Below, piece by piece: positions 1-6,407 of a DNA stretch of 7,369 nucleotides. Origin of the DNA: Nitrospira sp. (GTDB lineage Bacteria > Nitrospirota > Nitrospiria > Nitrospirales > Nitrospiraceae); assembly GCA_015904075.1 (NCBI GenBank), contig JABMDH010000136.1, positions 1 to 7,369 of the forward strand, read 5' to 3'. Position 1 is the first letter of the stretch, and the number at the start of each line of letters is the position of its first letter. A model generated the notes under the pieces. It was not told the DNA's origin. It saw only the letters and a list, made by a program, of their open reading frames with translations, and made no database searches. The position numbers and the translations under genes were made by a program.

Positions 1-2463
1 GGCCGCAACTTTCAATCGCTGGGCCTCGCCGCCTGACAGGGTCGTGGCCGATTGGCCGAGGCGCAGATAGCCGAGGCCGATGGACGACAGGACATGCAGC
101 CGCTCCTGGAGTTTCGGTGTGCCGGAAAAGAAGGCCAGCGCGTCGTCCACGGTCATCGCAAGCACGTCGGAGATCGTTTTGCCCCGATAGCGGATGGCCA
201 GAACCTCAGGCTTGAATCGTTTGCCGTCACAGATCTCACAGGGGGCGTAGATATCCTCGAAGAAATACATCTCCAGTTTTTCCACACCGCTGCCCTCGCA
301 CCGCTCGCATCGCCCTTGGCCTGCCGTGAAGCCCTGCCGGACCGCCTGGCGCTCAGACGAGAAGAGCTTCCTGATGTCGTCGAAGGCTTTCAGATAGGTG
401 ATGGGATTCGATCGAGGCGTGCGTCCGATCGGTTGCTGGTCGATCAGGCGCACGCCCTGGACGTGTTCGATCCCTTTGATGGCGGTGAAGCGGCCCATCT
501 GGAGCGATTCCACACGAAACGCGCGGGCGAGCGCCCGATACAGCGTATCCTCGACCAGCGTACTCTTGCCGGAGCCGGAGACCCCGGTGATGCAGATCAA
601 CATGCCGAGGGGGAGGCGGACGAGCAGATCTTTCAGGTTATGTTCCGCCGCGCCGGCGATAACGAGAAAGTTGCCCGACCCGGACCGGCGTGTTGCCGGC
701 AACGGAATCGAGTCTTCCCCCCGGAGATAGCGTGCCGTGATTGCGCGAGGATCGTGACGAAACGTGTCGGCGGGAGCGGCGCAGACGATGTGGCCGCCCT
801 GTTCTCCTGAGCGTGGCCCCATTTCGATGATGTGATCGGCCGACTCGATCATGCGCCGGTCATGCTCGACGACGACCACGGTGTTGCCCACGGCTGACAG
901 CTCTTTGAGAATCCCCGCGAGCAGGTCTGTGTCCCGCGCATGGAGTCCGATCGTGGGTTCGTCAAGCACGTAGAGAGCGCCGACCAGTCTGGCGCCGAGT
1001 TGGTTGGCCAGCGACACCCGTTGCGCTTCGCCGCCCGAGAGCGTTTTGGTTTGCCGGGCGAGCGTGAGATAGCTCAGACCGACGCGCAACAGAAACCCCA
1101 GCTTCGCGTTCAGCTGCCGCAAGATATCTGCGGCGATGCTGTGCTCGAACGGCGGCAAGGTCAAGGAATTGAGCCAGGAGCCGAGGGCCTCAATCGTCCA
1201 TTCCGTGACCTCATGAATGTCTTTTCCGGCGATCTTCACGAAGCGCGCGCCGGGTTTCAGACGGCTTCCGTGACAGCCGGGGCAATCGAACGGTGTGCGG
1301 TAGCGGCTGAGCATGACGCGCACATGCAGCTTGTATCGTTTGCCTTCGAGATATTCGAAGAACTCGTTAATACCCTCGAACGATTTGTCGCCTTTCCAGA
1401 GTGACTGCTGCACCTCCTTGGGCAGCAGCCTGAACGGGGCCGTGATGTTCACGCCCTGCCGTTTCATGGCCAGCAGCATTCGCTTTTGCCACCAGTCCGC
1501 GCTGGGTTTGCTCCAGGGTTCGATGGCGCCCTGCGCAAGCGATTTGTCGTGGTCGGGAATGACCAGTTCCGGATCGTACCGCAGCACGTTGCCGAATCCC
1601 TTACAGTCGGGACAGGCGCCGAGCGGATGGTTGAATGAAAAGAGCACCGGTCTAAGGGGTTCAAACGTCCGGCCGCACTGTTGGCACAGGAACGATGTGC
1701 TGTACTTCTGAAGCCCCTGGCCGATCACCTCGACGGCGCAGCTGCCATCACCTTCGCGGAACGCAGTTTCCACGGCCTCCACCAGGCGTGAGCGATGGTC
1801 TGTGCCGAGTACCAGTCGATCGAGGACGACGTGCAGGTTCGTGTGTCCATGCAGGGCTGATGGGGTAGTCTCATGGAGATCGAGGATATCGCCGGCTGTC
1901 TTGAGCCGGGTGAATCCACGGGTCAACAACGACTGAATGAAGAGGGAGGCGTGTTTCGGCGAAGGAGCTGCGATGGGAAAGAGGACCATGGCTCGCGCAC
2001 CGGGAAAGCGAAGCAGGAGATCGTCGGTGACAGAGTCCGGCTGAAAGGCACGGGCTTCCTGACGGCAATCGGGGCAGGTCGGTTTGCCGATCTTGGCAAA
2101 GAGGAGACGCAGCAGGTCGGCGATCTCTGTCGTGGTGCCAACGGTCGAGCGGGCGGTGCGAACCTGATTCTTTTGTTCGATCGCGATGGCTGGCCGCACG
2201 TTCTGGATGCGATCCACATCGGGGCGGGCGACCTTGTCGAGAAACATGCGGGCATACGTCGAGAGGGACTCGACATAGCGCCACTGGCCTTCCGCAAAGA
2301 GCGTGTCAAAGGCCAATGAGGATTTTCCCGATCCGGACAGGCCGGTGATGGCCGTCACGCGGTCGTGGGGAATGCGGAGCGAGATATTTTTCAGATTATT
2401 CTGCCGCGCACCCTCGACGATTAAGTCCGACGGCCGGTTGTGAGGCAGAGGGGGAGAGTTCAC
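1..2463 (-). CDS. uvrA: UvrA, excinuclease ABC subunit A (C-terminal end cut off by window edge)
   Basis: UvrA is the damage-sensing ATPase that loads UvrB on lesions in nucleotide excision repair, in the cytoplasm on DNA. The minus frame is open for 821 codons to the window edge. Visible parts in order: Walker A GLSGSGKSS (K47); zinc module 1 CX2C-X20-CX2C (C260, C263, C284, C287); ABC signature LSGGEAQR at 475-482; Walker B VLDEP at 499-503; second Walker A GVSGSGKST (K633); zinc module 2 CX2C-X19-CX2C (C719, C722, C742, C745); and second signature LSGGEAQRLK close to the edge. The roughly 210 residues between the first Walker A and zinc module 1 match class I UvrA with its UvrB-binding domain, rather than the shorter UvrA2. 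About 110-120 C-terminal residues lie outside. The start is GTG at 2463, preceded by GGAG eight bases upstream; it is the only start codon after the in-frame TAG at 2497-2499. No LexA-type box was recognised. Confidence 0.97.
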   Translation of the reverse strand, partial: MNSPPLPHNRPSDLIVEGARQNNLKNISLRIPHDRVTAITGLSGSGKSSLAFDTLFAEGQWRYVESLSTYARMFLDKVARPDVDRIQNVRPAIAIEQKNQVRTARSTVGTTTEIADLLRLLFAKIGKPTCPDCRQEARAFQPDSVTDDLLLRFPGARAMVLFPIAAPSPKHASLFIQSLLTRGFTRLKTAGDILDLHETTPSALHGHTNLHVVLDRLVLGTDHRSRLVEAVETAFREGDGSCAVEVIGQGLQKYSTSFLCQQCGRTFEPLRPVLFSFNHPLGACPDCKGFGNVLRYDPELVIPDHDKSLAQGAIEPWSKPSADWWQKRMLLAMKRQGVNITAPFRLLPKEVQQSLWKGDKSFEGINEFFEYLEGKRYKLHVRVMLSRYRTPFDCPGCHGSRLKPGARFVKIAGKDIHEVTEWTIEALGSWLNSLTLPPFEHSIAADILRQLNAKLGFLLRVGLSYLTLARQTKTLSGGEAQRVSLANQLGARLVGALYVLDEPTIGLHARDTDLLAGILKELSAVGNTVVVVEHDRRMIESADHIIEMGPRSGEQGGHIVCAAPADTFRHDPRAITARYLRGEDSIPLPATRRSGSGNFLVIAGAAEHNLKDLLVRLPLGMLICITGVSGSGKSTLVEDTLYRALARAFRVESLQMGRFTAIKGIEHVQGVRLIDQQPIGRTPRSNPITYLKAFDDIRKLFSSERQAVRQGFTAGQGRCERCEGSGVEKLEMYFFEDIYAPCEICDGKRFKPEVLAIRYRGKTISDVLAMTVDDALAFFSGTPKLQERLHVLSSIGLGYLRLGQSATTLSGGEAQRLKVAA

Positions 2464-2471
2464 GCGACAAG

Positions 2472-2475
2472 CTCC
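2472..2475 (-). promoter_or_regulatory. Ribosome binding site of uvrA
   Basis: GGAG lies eight bases before the GTG codon at 2463-2461. It supports GTG as the initiation codon, because no ATG or TTG occurs between the upstream in-frame stop and this GTG. Confidence 0.6.
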
Positions 2476-2633
2476 AGACCTGGTAAATGCACGATCCTAG
2501 CAGGCTCTCTCCCTCCGCTTCAATGAGGAGCCTGTCCAATGCGGTAGTGGAACGGCCAGTGTCAAACAGGCTTCTAGGATTCGGGAAAGTCTTGGTGAAT
2601 AGTCGTGTCAATGAGACCATGGGGACCACAAAT

Positions 2634-2639
2634 GGGAGG
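2634..2639 (+). promoter_or_regulatory. Ribosome binding site of the ybjQ-like gene, decides the start
   Basis: GGGAGG is placed six bases before ATG 2646. It selects this ATG over the in-frame ATG at 2487, which would add 53 unconserved residues. Confidence 0.75.
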
Positions 2640-2645
2640 TGCCGA

Positions 2646-2966
2646 ATGATTCTCAGCACGACCAGCAATATCGAGGGCAGGCCGGCGATCAAGTATCTCG
2701 GTTTAGTGTCGGGGGATGCCATTCTCGGGGCCAATATCTTCAGGGATTTCTTTGCGTCGATTCGGGACATCGTCGGCGGCCGATCGGCGGCCTATGAGGC
2801 CGAGCTGCGCAAGGCCAAGGACATTGCACTCGGTGAAATGCGCGAGCAGGCGAAACATCTGGGGGCCAATGCCATCGTGGGCATCGACATCGACTATGAA
2901 ACGATCGGCGCCAATGCCAGCATGTTGATGGTGAGTGCGAGCGGCACGGCCGTTGTCGTTGAATAG
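2646..2966 (+). CDS. ybjQ: YbjQ/UPF0145 family protein
   Basis: This 106-residue protein belongs to the YbjQ (UPF0145, formerly DUF74) family, small cytoplasmic proteins sometimes called putative heavy-metal-binding proteins; their biochemical role is not established. The family core is clearly visible: an STT segment near the N terminus, [19 protein letters not shown] at 23-41 followed by IVGGRS (42-47), and [15 protein letters not shown] at 72-86, ending with a hydrophobic strand [14 protein letters not shown]. Length matches the usual 105-110 residues. The reading frame extends upstream to an ATG at 2487, but I chose ATG 2646. It has GGGAGG six bases upstream, and the family begins at this Met (compare the MQFSTT start of the E. 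coli protein). It is the first gene of a likely two-gene operon and runs divergently from uvrA. There are no cysteines, so any metal binding would have to use other residues. Confidence 0.95.
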   Translation: MILSTTSNIEGRPAIKYLGLVSGDAILGANIFRDFFASIRDIVGGRSAAYEAELRKAKDIALGEMREQAKHLGANAIVGIDIDYETIGANASMLMVSASGTAVVVE

Positions 2967-2975
2967 CAGGCACGT

Positions 2976-3551
2976 ATGACACTTCTTGCGAATGTCGAAT
3001 ATCGTAGGCTTGGCCGCCAGATCGCGGACCTCCTGGGTTCCGCTCTGGCGGGGCCTTCTGCAGAGGCGCTCCGGGAACTCGCTCGGGTGTGCGATCCTTC
3101 CGCCGACGAAGTCCGTATCAAGGCGGAAGTGTTTCTCTTTCACAAGTATGTATTGATGCAAGCCCGCACCGGTGTCTTCGCAGAGTCACAGGTTGACCAC
3201 GTGGTCGGGGGGGTGTGTGCAGCGCTGAATGAACGGGCCACGGGGTTAGCACTCAGCCCGGATCGCCAGGAGGCGATGGAGAGGATGTGGCAGCAGCGGG
3301 CCGGGGAGTTCGATCAGCCCTTCTCAAAGGACCGTGCAGACTTTCTTGATGGCGGGGTGAGTCCTCTCAATTGGAAAGGAATCATTCTGCAATTCTGTCA
3401 GAACGTGCGAGAGATCGAGAGCCCTTCCGACCTCTGGGCTCACGACGATGGGCTCTCTCACGCCGTAAGCGGTTCCGTCACCACGATGTTCAGTCAGATG
3501 GTCGCGGCCCTGGGAGAGATCAACCAGCTCCATTTCAGCGAGGCGGTCTGA
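2976..3551 (+). CDS. Hypothetical soluble protein, downstream partner of the YbjQ-like gene
   Basis: I do not recognise this 191-residue protein. It has no signal peptide and no membrane segment. Its composition suggests a mainly alpha-helical cytoplasmic protein, with amphipathic stretches at about 8-38, 46-66, 70-89 and 97-111. There are three isolated cysteines (C39, C81, C141) that do not form a metal-binding CXXC pattern. The C-terminal third has aromatic and charged residues, including NWKGIILQF at 132-140 and DLWAHDDG at 152-159. The gene begins nine bases after the stop of the YbjQ-like gene, with only a weak GCAGG five bases before ATG 2976, so translational coupling is likely. It ends 19 bases before the stop of the convergent membrane-protein gene. 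The tight arrangement argues that it is a real gene; no function is assigned. Confidence 0.8.
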   Translation: MTLLANVEYRRLGRQIADLLGSALAGPSAEALRELARVCDPSADEVRIKAEVFLFHKYVLMQARTGVFAESQVDHVVGGVCAALNERATGLALSPDRQEAMERMWQQRAGEFDQPFSKDRADFLDGGVSPLNWKGIILQFCQNVREIESPSDLWAHDDGLSHAVSGSVTTMFSQMVAALGEINQLHFSEAV

Positions 3552-3570
3552 TAGCGCACGGGTGGTTCAA

Positions 3571-3915
3571 CTATTCATCCCGAAGCCATAATTTCACAGC
3601 GCCGACGCAGCCCATGTACAAGGCGAGCGAGCCGGCCATCGACGGCCAGAAGCCGAAGCGGGGAACGCCGGCGATCATGGACAGGACATAGACGATCCAG
3701 GGCGGCACAAACCACAGCAGATTCTTGGCGTAGCCGACGATTGCGTCGCTCCCTCCGTTCAAATACATCAGCACAAACGTCGCACCGGTAATAGCGGGAA
3801 AGGTGCTGGCAAAGGCGGCCAGAAACGATTTGCCTTGCGAGCCAAGGTATGTCGAAATGCTGACGATCGTTCCACCCAGCAAAAAGTACACGGCATACTT
3901 CACCACGTCATTCAC
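3571..3915 (-). CDS. Small four-helix membrane protein, GlpM/DUF3147-like
   Basis: This is a 114-residue integral inner-membrane protein with four predicted transmembrane segments at about 4-22, 30-52, 64-83 and 87-110, short polar loops, and a charged LRDE tail. The pattern of a glycine-rich first helix, a second helix beginning AAFASTFPAITG, and a third with FVPPWIVYVL resembles GlpM/DUF3147 proteins. That match is by eye only, and the biochemical role of that family is unclear. The frame stays open upstream to a GTG at 4020, but that start has no ribosome binding site. I chose GTG 3915 (Val-Asn-Asp), which has AAGGAGG four bases upstream and begins just before the first helix. The gene is the last of an apparent operon, after a TolC-family channel and a CPBP membrane protein, with a 106-bp gap that contains an inverted repeat. 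Confidence 0.8.
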   Translation of the reverse strand: MNDVVKYAVYFLLGGTIVSISTYLGSQGKSFLAAFASTFPAITGATFVLMYLNGGSDAIVGYAKNLLWFVPPWIVYVLSMIAGVPRFGFWPSMAGSLALYMGCVGAVKLWLRDE

Positions 3916-3919
3916 AGGG

Positions 3920-3926
3920 CCTCCTT
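3920..3926 (-). promoter_or_regulatory. Strong ribosome binding site that fixes the GTG 3915 start
   Basis: AAGGAGG lies four bases upstream of GTG at 3915-3913. The spacing is slightly short, but the match to the ribosomal RNA tail is far better than anything before the alternative GTG at 4020, which would add 35 charged residues. Confidence 0.65.
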
Positions 3927-3941
3927 CTTTGTGAAACGGAT

Positions 3942-4009
3942 CGTGTCTCTCGCAGTAAAGATAGAGACGCTTTCTTCTGAGCTGCGCGACACGCGTCACG
4001 AGAGACACG
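3942..4009 (-). repeat. Perfect 11-bp inverted repeat in the operon gap
   Basis: On the plus strand CGTGTCTCTCG (3942-3952) is exactly complementary to CGAGAGACACG (3999-4009), with 46 bp between. In the operon mRNA this would be an 11-bp stem, located between the stop of the CPBP gene (4022) and the start of the GlpM-like gene (3915). There is no T-rich tract after it, so it does not look like a standard intrinsic terminator. An RNA-processing, stability or attenuation element is possible but unproven. Confidence 0.6.
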
Positions 4010-4021
4010 TCACGCGCCACG

Positions 4022-4726
4022 CTAGATTGCCATTTTCACCGCACTATACATGATGAGAACTTCGACCGCATGCGCGACGATCGTGGTGTACAGGTTTCCT
4101 GTCCGTAACCGGATCGCACCCCAAATCAGTCCATCCCATACGGCAATCCAGTGGAGGTGCTGAAATGTTTGCACCATGAACGGATCGAACGCAAAGAGCA
4201 GCGTCGTGGTCAGCAGCGCCAGAGATGAGAAACGGCTATTGGTGCCGGATTTCCATAGACGGGACTCCAGCGCGGCCAGTCTGCCTAAGATGAAGCCCCG
4301 GAAGTTGAACTCCACAAAAAACGCGATGCCCCCGATCATCCAAGGGACCATGACGAACAGTGGGAGCAGTCCATGCGGGGTCTGTCGTAAGAAGGTGATG
4401 TCGTACCCGAGAGAGGGAAAGACTGCGAGAATCACATAGGTGTTCAGGCTGCCGAGCGCGAGGCCAGTGACCAGTCCCTGGCGCAGGCCGGTTCGCACGT
4501 TCGTTCGGTCGAGCCCAAGTCGAGTCTGAACGGTTGAATTGCGGGAGGCCCAGAGGAACAGCGCGGCATAGGCGAGCAGTTGCGGAGCGAATTGAACAGC
4601 GGTTTGCGCCCGGAGCGATGCGGGAAGAACGTAGTACGCAAGCGTTGCGGCAATGGGCACGAGTGCAAGCGCCGGTCCCCATTCCGCCGCCGGAGTGTGA
4701 ACGAGCCGATTCGGCTCGGGTGGCAT
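4022..4726 (-). CDS. CPBP family membrane protein (CAAX protease/Rce1-like) with altered active site
   Basis: This 234-residue polytopic membrane protein has the layout of the CPBP (CAAX protease and bacteriocin-processing, Abi/Rce1) family. Hydrophobic helices lie at about 18-36, 46-60, 83-103, 119-137, 166-180, 194-206 and 213-230. The three family motifs are recognisable: motif 1 VEFNFRGF at 138-145 (usual form EExxxRG), motif 2 FQHLH at 188-192 (FxxxH), and motif 3 beginning at H219 (usual HxxxN). Two expected catalytic-site residues differ: the first Glu of motif 1 is V138, and the Asn of motif 3 is V223. In Rce1 that first Glu is the catalytic base, so this copy may be inactive as a protease or use another mechanism. 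Its start lies nine bases after the TolC-family stop, with GGAG of the upstream gene's last codons as a possible ribosome binding site twelve bases away. This spacing indicates co-transcription. Confidence 0.85.
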   Translation of the reverse strand: MPPEPNRLVHTPAAEWGPALALVPIAATLAYYVLPASLRAQTAVQFAPQLLAYAALFLWASRNSTVQTRLGLDRTNVRTGLRQGLVTGLALGSLNTYVILAVFPSLGYDITFLRQTPHGLLPLFVMVPWMIGGIAFFVEFNFRGFILGRLAALESRLWKSGTNSRFSSLALLTTTLLFAFDPFMVQTFQHLHWIAVWDGLIWGAIRLRTGNLYTTIVAHAVEVLIMYSAVKMAI

Positions 4727-4735
4727 CGTGCGTGG

Positions 4736-6340
4736 CTACTCCAATTGAAGATTGTACCGGTCCAGTGTGGTCGCTTTGTGCCGCGCAAGATTCGAGAGCG
4801 ATTTGTTGTAATCGACGGTGGCGCGCAGCTCGTTTCCTTTGGCCGTGGCGAGATCGCGCTGGAAGTCGAGGACAAAGCGTGTCGTGCTCATGCCCACTTT
4901 CAGTCGTTCCTGCTCGGCCTGCAGCTGCTTCTCGGCCATAATACGGGCTGATCTTGTGGTCTCGATGCGCTTGAAATCGGTTTGGACCCGGCGTACTGCT
5001 TCCCGAACGCCGAAGATCACTTGCTGACGGGCGCGGATGAGCGTGATTTCAGCATTCTGGGCTTCTAACTGGCGCTTGTTGTAGGTGCTGATGGCGGCAC
5101 GGTTGCCAAGGGGATAGCTCAGCACCAGGCCGGCGCCATAGTTATAGAAGTCGCCGCTGAACTGTTTGTTAAAGGAGTCGCCGTAGTCACTGCCCAATCC
5201 GGCCAGCCCGATCGTTCCCTGGAGCGAGAGGGAGGGAAGTAGCTGGTTACGGGCAAATTGCTGGTTGAGTTCACCCGATTCGACGTTCTTTTTTGCCTGG
5301 ATAATTTCCGGGCGCTGGTCGATGGCGACATCGATGGTTTCCTGAAGACTGATGGGCTCCAGGGCGGTGACAGGGGAATCGGTGGGGGTAATCAAGATGT
5401 CCTGGCGCAAGTCTTCTTCGCTGGGGTTGAGGAGTCGCCGTAACTGATCGCCCTGGTCGCGAATGGTTCGCTCGGCCACCAACACCTGCTCGACGCGCGA
5501 GGCGACAGCGGTTTCGGCCTGGAGCACATCCACGATGGACATGATGCCGGCTTTCGACTTGGCACGGTTGGTCGCCAGCAATTCTTCTGCGGCTTTGAGA
5601 GCAGCCTGCGCGACTTTCAAGTTCTCATTCGCAAAGACGACTTCCCAATAGGCCTGTTCCACCGAGGCGATCACGGTCAAGACACGGTCCCGAAACACAT
5701 GCTGTTCAACATCGGAATTGTTCTGTGCGACCTTGATGAAGGTCTTGTTCACATCGATCCCGGCATTCCGTAGCAGCGGTTGGGTCAGGGTGAGTCCCAG
5801 ACCGCCGGTCCAGGCAGGGTTGAACAGGAATCCGCCCCTGCTGCAGATCGGGTCGGTGCTCGACCTTCCAAAGCAGGCTTGAGCGCCGGCGACATTGTTC
5901 CGTGCAGGACTATAGTTCAAATCAACATTTCCGCCGGTGATCAGGTTCTGGTTGATATCCGCGGTAAAGGTTGTGTTGTTTTGGTCGAATGATTGGATAG
6001 AGGACAATGTCGGAGCCGTAAAGCCCAAGACGGGACGATTAAGAGGGGCTACCTGACGGTTGAATTGTCCGTTGAGGCTAACTGTTGGGTCGAACTTGGA
6101 TTGTTCGATGACGATATCGGCCAGCCGGCTCTCTTTGGTGTGGCGGCTGATGCTGATATCCAGGTTGTGCTGCAACGCGCGCAGCGCCGCATCGGTCAGC
6201 GAAAGGGGCTCACGGCGTTCAGCCGGTGGCGGCTCGGTCGTATCCAGACTCCAGCCTTCGGTCGGGACCGGGACGATCCACAAGCCGGCCAGCACGATCG
6301 CAGTGCGACACAGGCGATGTACGGAGGGAGTGAGAACCAT
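4736..6340 (-). CDS. TolC family outer-membrane channel protein
   Basis: This 534-residue protein is a TolC-type outer-membrane efflux protein. Such proteins form trimeric channels that span the outer membrane and periplasm and normally complete RND, ABC or MFS pumps or type I secretion. Residues 1-30 form a signal peptide (basic start, hydrophobic AIVLAGLWIV). Two outer-membrane-efflux repeats follow, at about 46-305 and 330-520. Each begins with the typical 'L ... A ... A L ... N/P' helix (LSLTDAALRALQHNL, ISLQETIDVAIDQRPEI) and contains long Ala/Glu/Gln coiled-coil helices. Barrel-like regions include 84-145 and 369-412. An insert at 150-172 carries two cysteines, C156 and C166, the only ones in the mature chain. 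It is slightly longer than E. coli TolC. The start ATG 6340 has AAAGGAG six bases upstream. It leads the operon with the CPBP and GlpM-like genes; no pump partner is visible, so the substrate is unknown. Confidence 0.93.
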   Translation of the reverse strand: MVLTPSVHRLCRTAIVLAGLWIVPVPTEGWSLDTTEPPPAERREPLSLTDAALRALQHNLDISISRHTKESRLADIVIEQSKFDPTVSLNGQFNRQVAPLNRPVLGFTAPTLSSIQSFDQNNTTFTADINQNLITGGNVDLNYSPARNNVAGAQACFGRSSTDPICSRGGFLFNPAWTGGLGLTLTQPLLRNAGIDVNKTFIKVAQNNSDVEQHVFRDRVLTVIASVEQAYWEVVFANENLKVAQAALKAAEELLATNRAKSKAGIMSIVDVLQAETAVASRVEQVLVAERTIRDQGDQLRRLLNPSEEDLRQDILITPTDSPVTALEPISLQETIDVAIDQRPEIIQAKKNVESGELNQQFARNQLLPSLSLQGTIGLAGLGSDYGDSFNKQFSGDFYNYGAGLVLSYPLGNRAAISTYNKRQLEAQNAEITLIRARQQVIFGVREAVRRVQTDFKRIETTRSARIMAEKQLQAEQERLKVGMSTTRFVLDFQRDLATAKGNELRATVDYNKSLSNLARHKATTLDRYNLQLE

Positions 6341-6346
6341 AATTGA

Positions 6347-6353
6347 CTCCTTT
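6347..6353 (-). promoter_or_regulatory. Ribosome binding site of the TolC-family gene
   Basis: AAAGGAG stands six bases before ATG 6340. It is a near-ideal Shine-Dalgarno element, confirming this start. Confidence 0.75.
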
Positions 6354-6355
6354 AA

Positions 6356-6385
6356 TCGACAGCCAGAGTGTGAGCATACTATAAT
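6356..6385 (+). promoter_or_regulatory. Predicted promoter of the exported-protein gene
   Basis: TCGACA (6356-6361, five of six to TTGACA) and a perfect TATAAT (6380-6385) are separated by 18 bp on the plus strand. Transcription would begin near 6391-6394, leaving almost no leader before the candidate start codons. Its -10 box overlaps the -10 box of the opposite promoter at 6380-6383. Consensus-based inference. Confidence 0.45.
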
Positions 6386-6407
6386 CTGAGGTGATGGATA
6401 CTGTCAT
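6378..6407 (-). promoter_or_regulatory. Predicted promoter of the TolC operon
   Basis: On the minus strand ATGACA (6407-6402, five of six to TTGACA) and TATAGT (6383-6378, five of six to TATAAT) are separated by 18 bp. Initiation about seven bases further on would give a leader of roughly 30 bases that includes the AAAGGAG ribosome binding site. The -35 box overlaps the start codon of the divergent gene. This is inferred from consensus only. Confidence 0.45.

Larger units (their letters stand above)
2464..2645. other. Divergent intergenic spacer uvrA / ybjQ-like gene
   Basis: This 182-bp spacer separates two genes transcribed away from each other, so it should hold both promoters. I could not identify a convincing -35/-10 pair for either. 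A perfect TTGACA occurs on the minus strand at 2565-2560, but no TATAAT-like hexamer sits 15-18 bp downstream. The spacer does contain complementary segments: CAGGCTC (2501-2507) with GAGCCTG (2528-2534), AGCCTGT (2529-2535) with ACAGGCT (2566-2572), and ATCCTAG (2494-2500) with CTAGGAT (2574-2580). Confidence 0.6.

Noticed and set aside
52..810. 252-codon plus-strand open frame
   Set aside because: It lies entirely antisense to uvrA, which has intact conserved motifs there; its translation has no recognisable domain. High GC makes long antisense frames common.
940..2319. Plus-strand open frames at 940-1404, 1313-1711 and 1873-2319
   Set aside because: All are antisense to uvrA; the UvrA frame carries the Walker, signature and zinc motifs across the same interval.
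2537..2565. Minus-strand TTGACA at 2565-2560 as uvrA promoter
   Set aside because: No acceptable -10 hexamer is found at 15-18 bp spacing, so only half of a promoter is present.
2487..2645. N-terminal extension of the YbjQ-like protein to ATG 2487
   Set aside because: The extra 53 residues are not part of the family, and a good ribosome binding site sits directly before ATG 2646.
2396..2770. Minus-strand 124-codon frame across the uvrA start
   Set aside because: It overlaps the start of uvrA on the same strand in another frame and runs antisense to the conserved YbjQ-like gene.
3916..4020. N-terminal extension of the GlpM-like protein to GTG 4020
   Set aside because: No ribosome binding site precedes it, the extension is highly charged, and it would place the inverted repeat inside the coding region.
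4534..4951. Plus-strand frames at 4534-4941 and 4580-4951
   Set aside because: They are antisense to the CPBP and TolC-family genes, both supported by family motifs.
5993..6389. Plus-strand frames near the start of the TolC-family gene
   Set aside because: They are antisense to the signal peptide and first repeat of the TolC-family protein and show no domain features.
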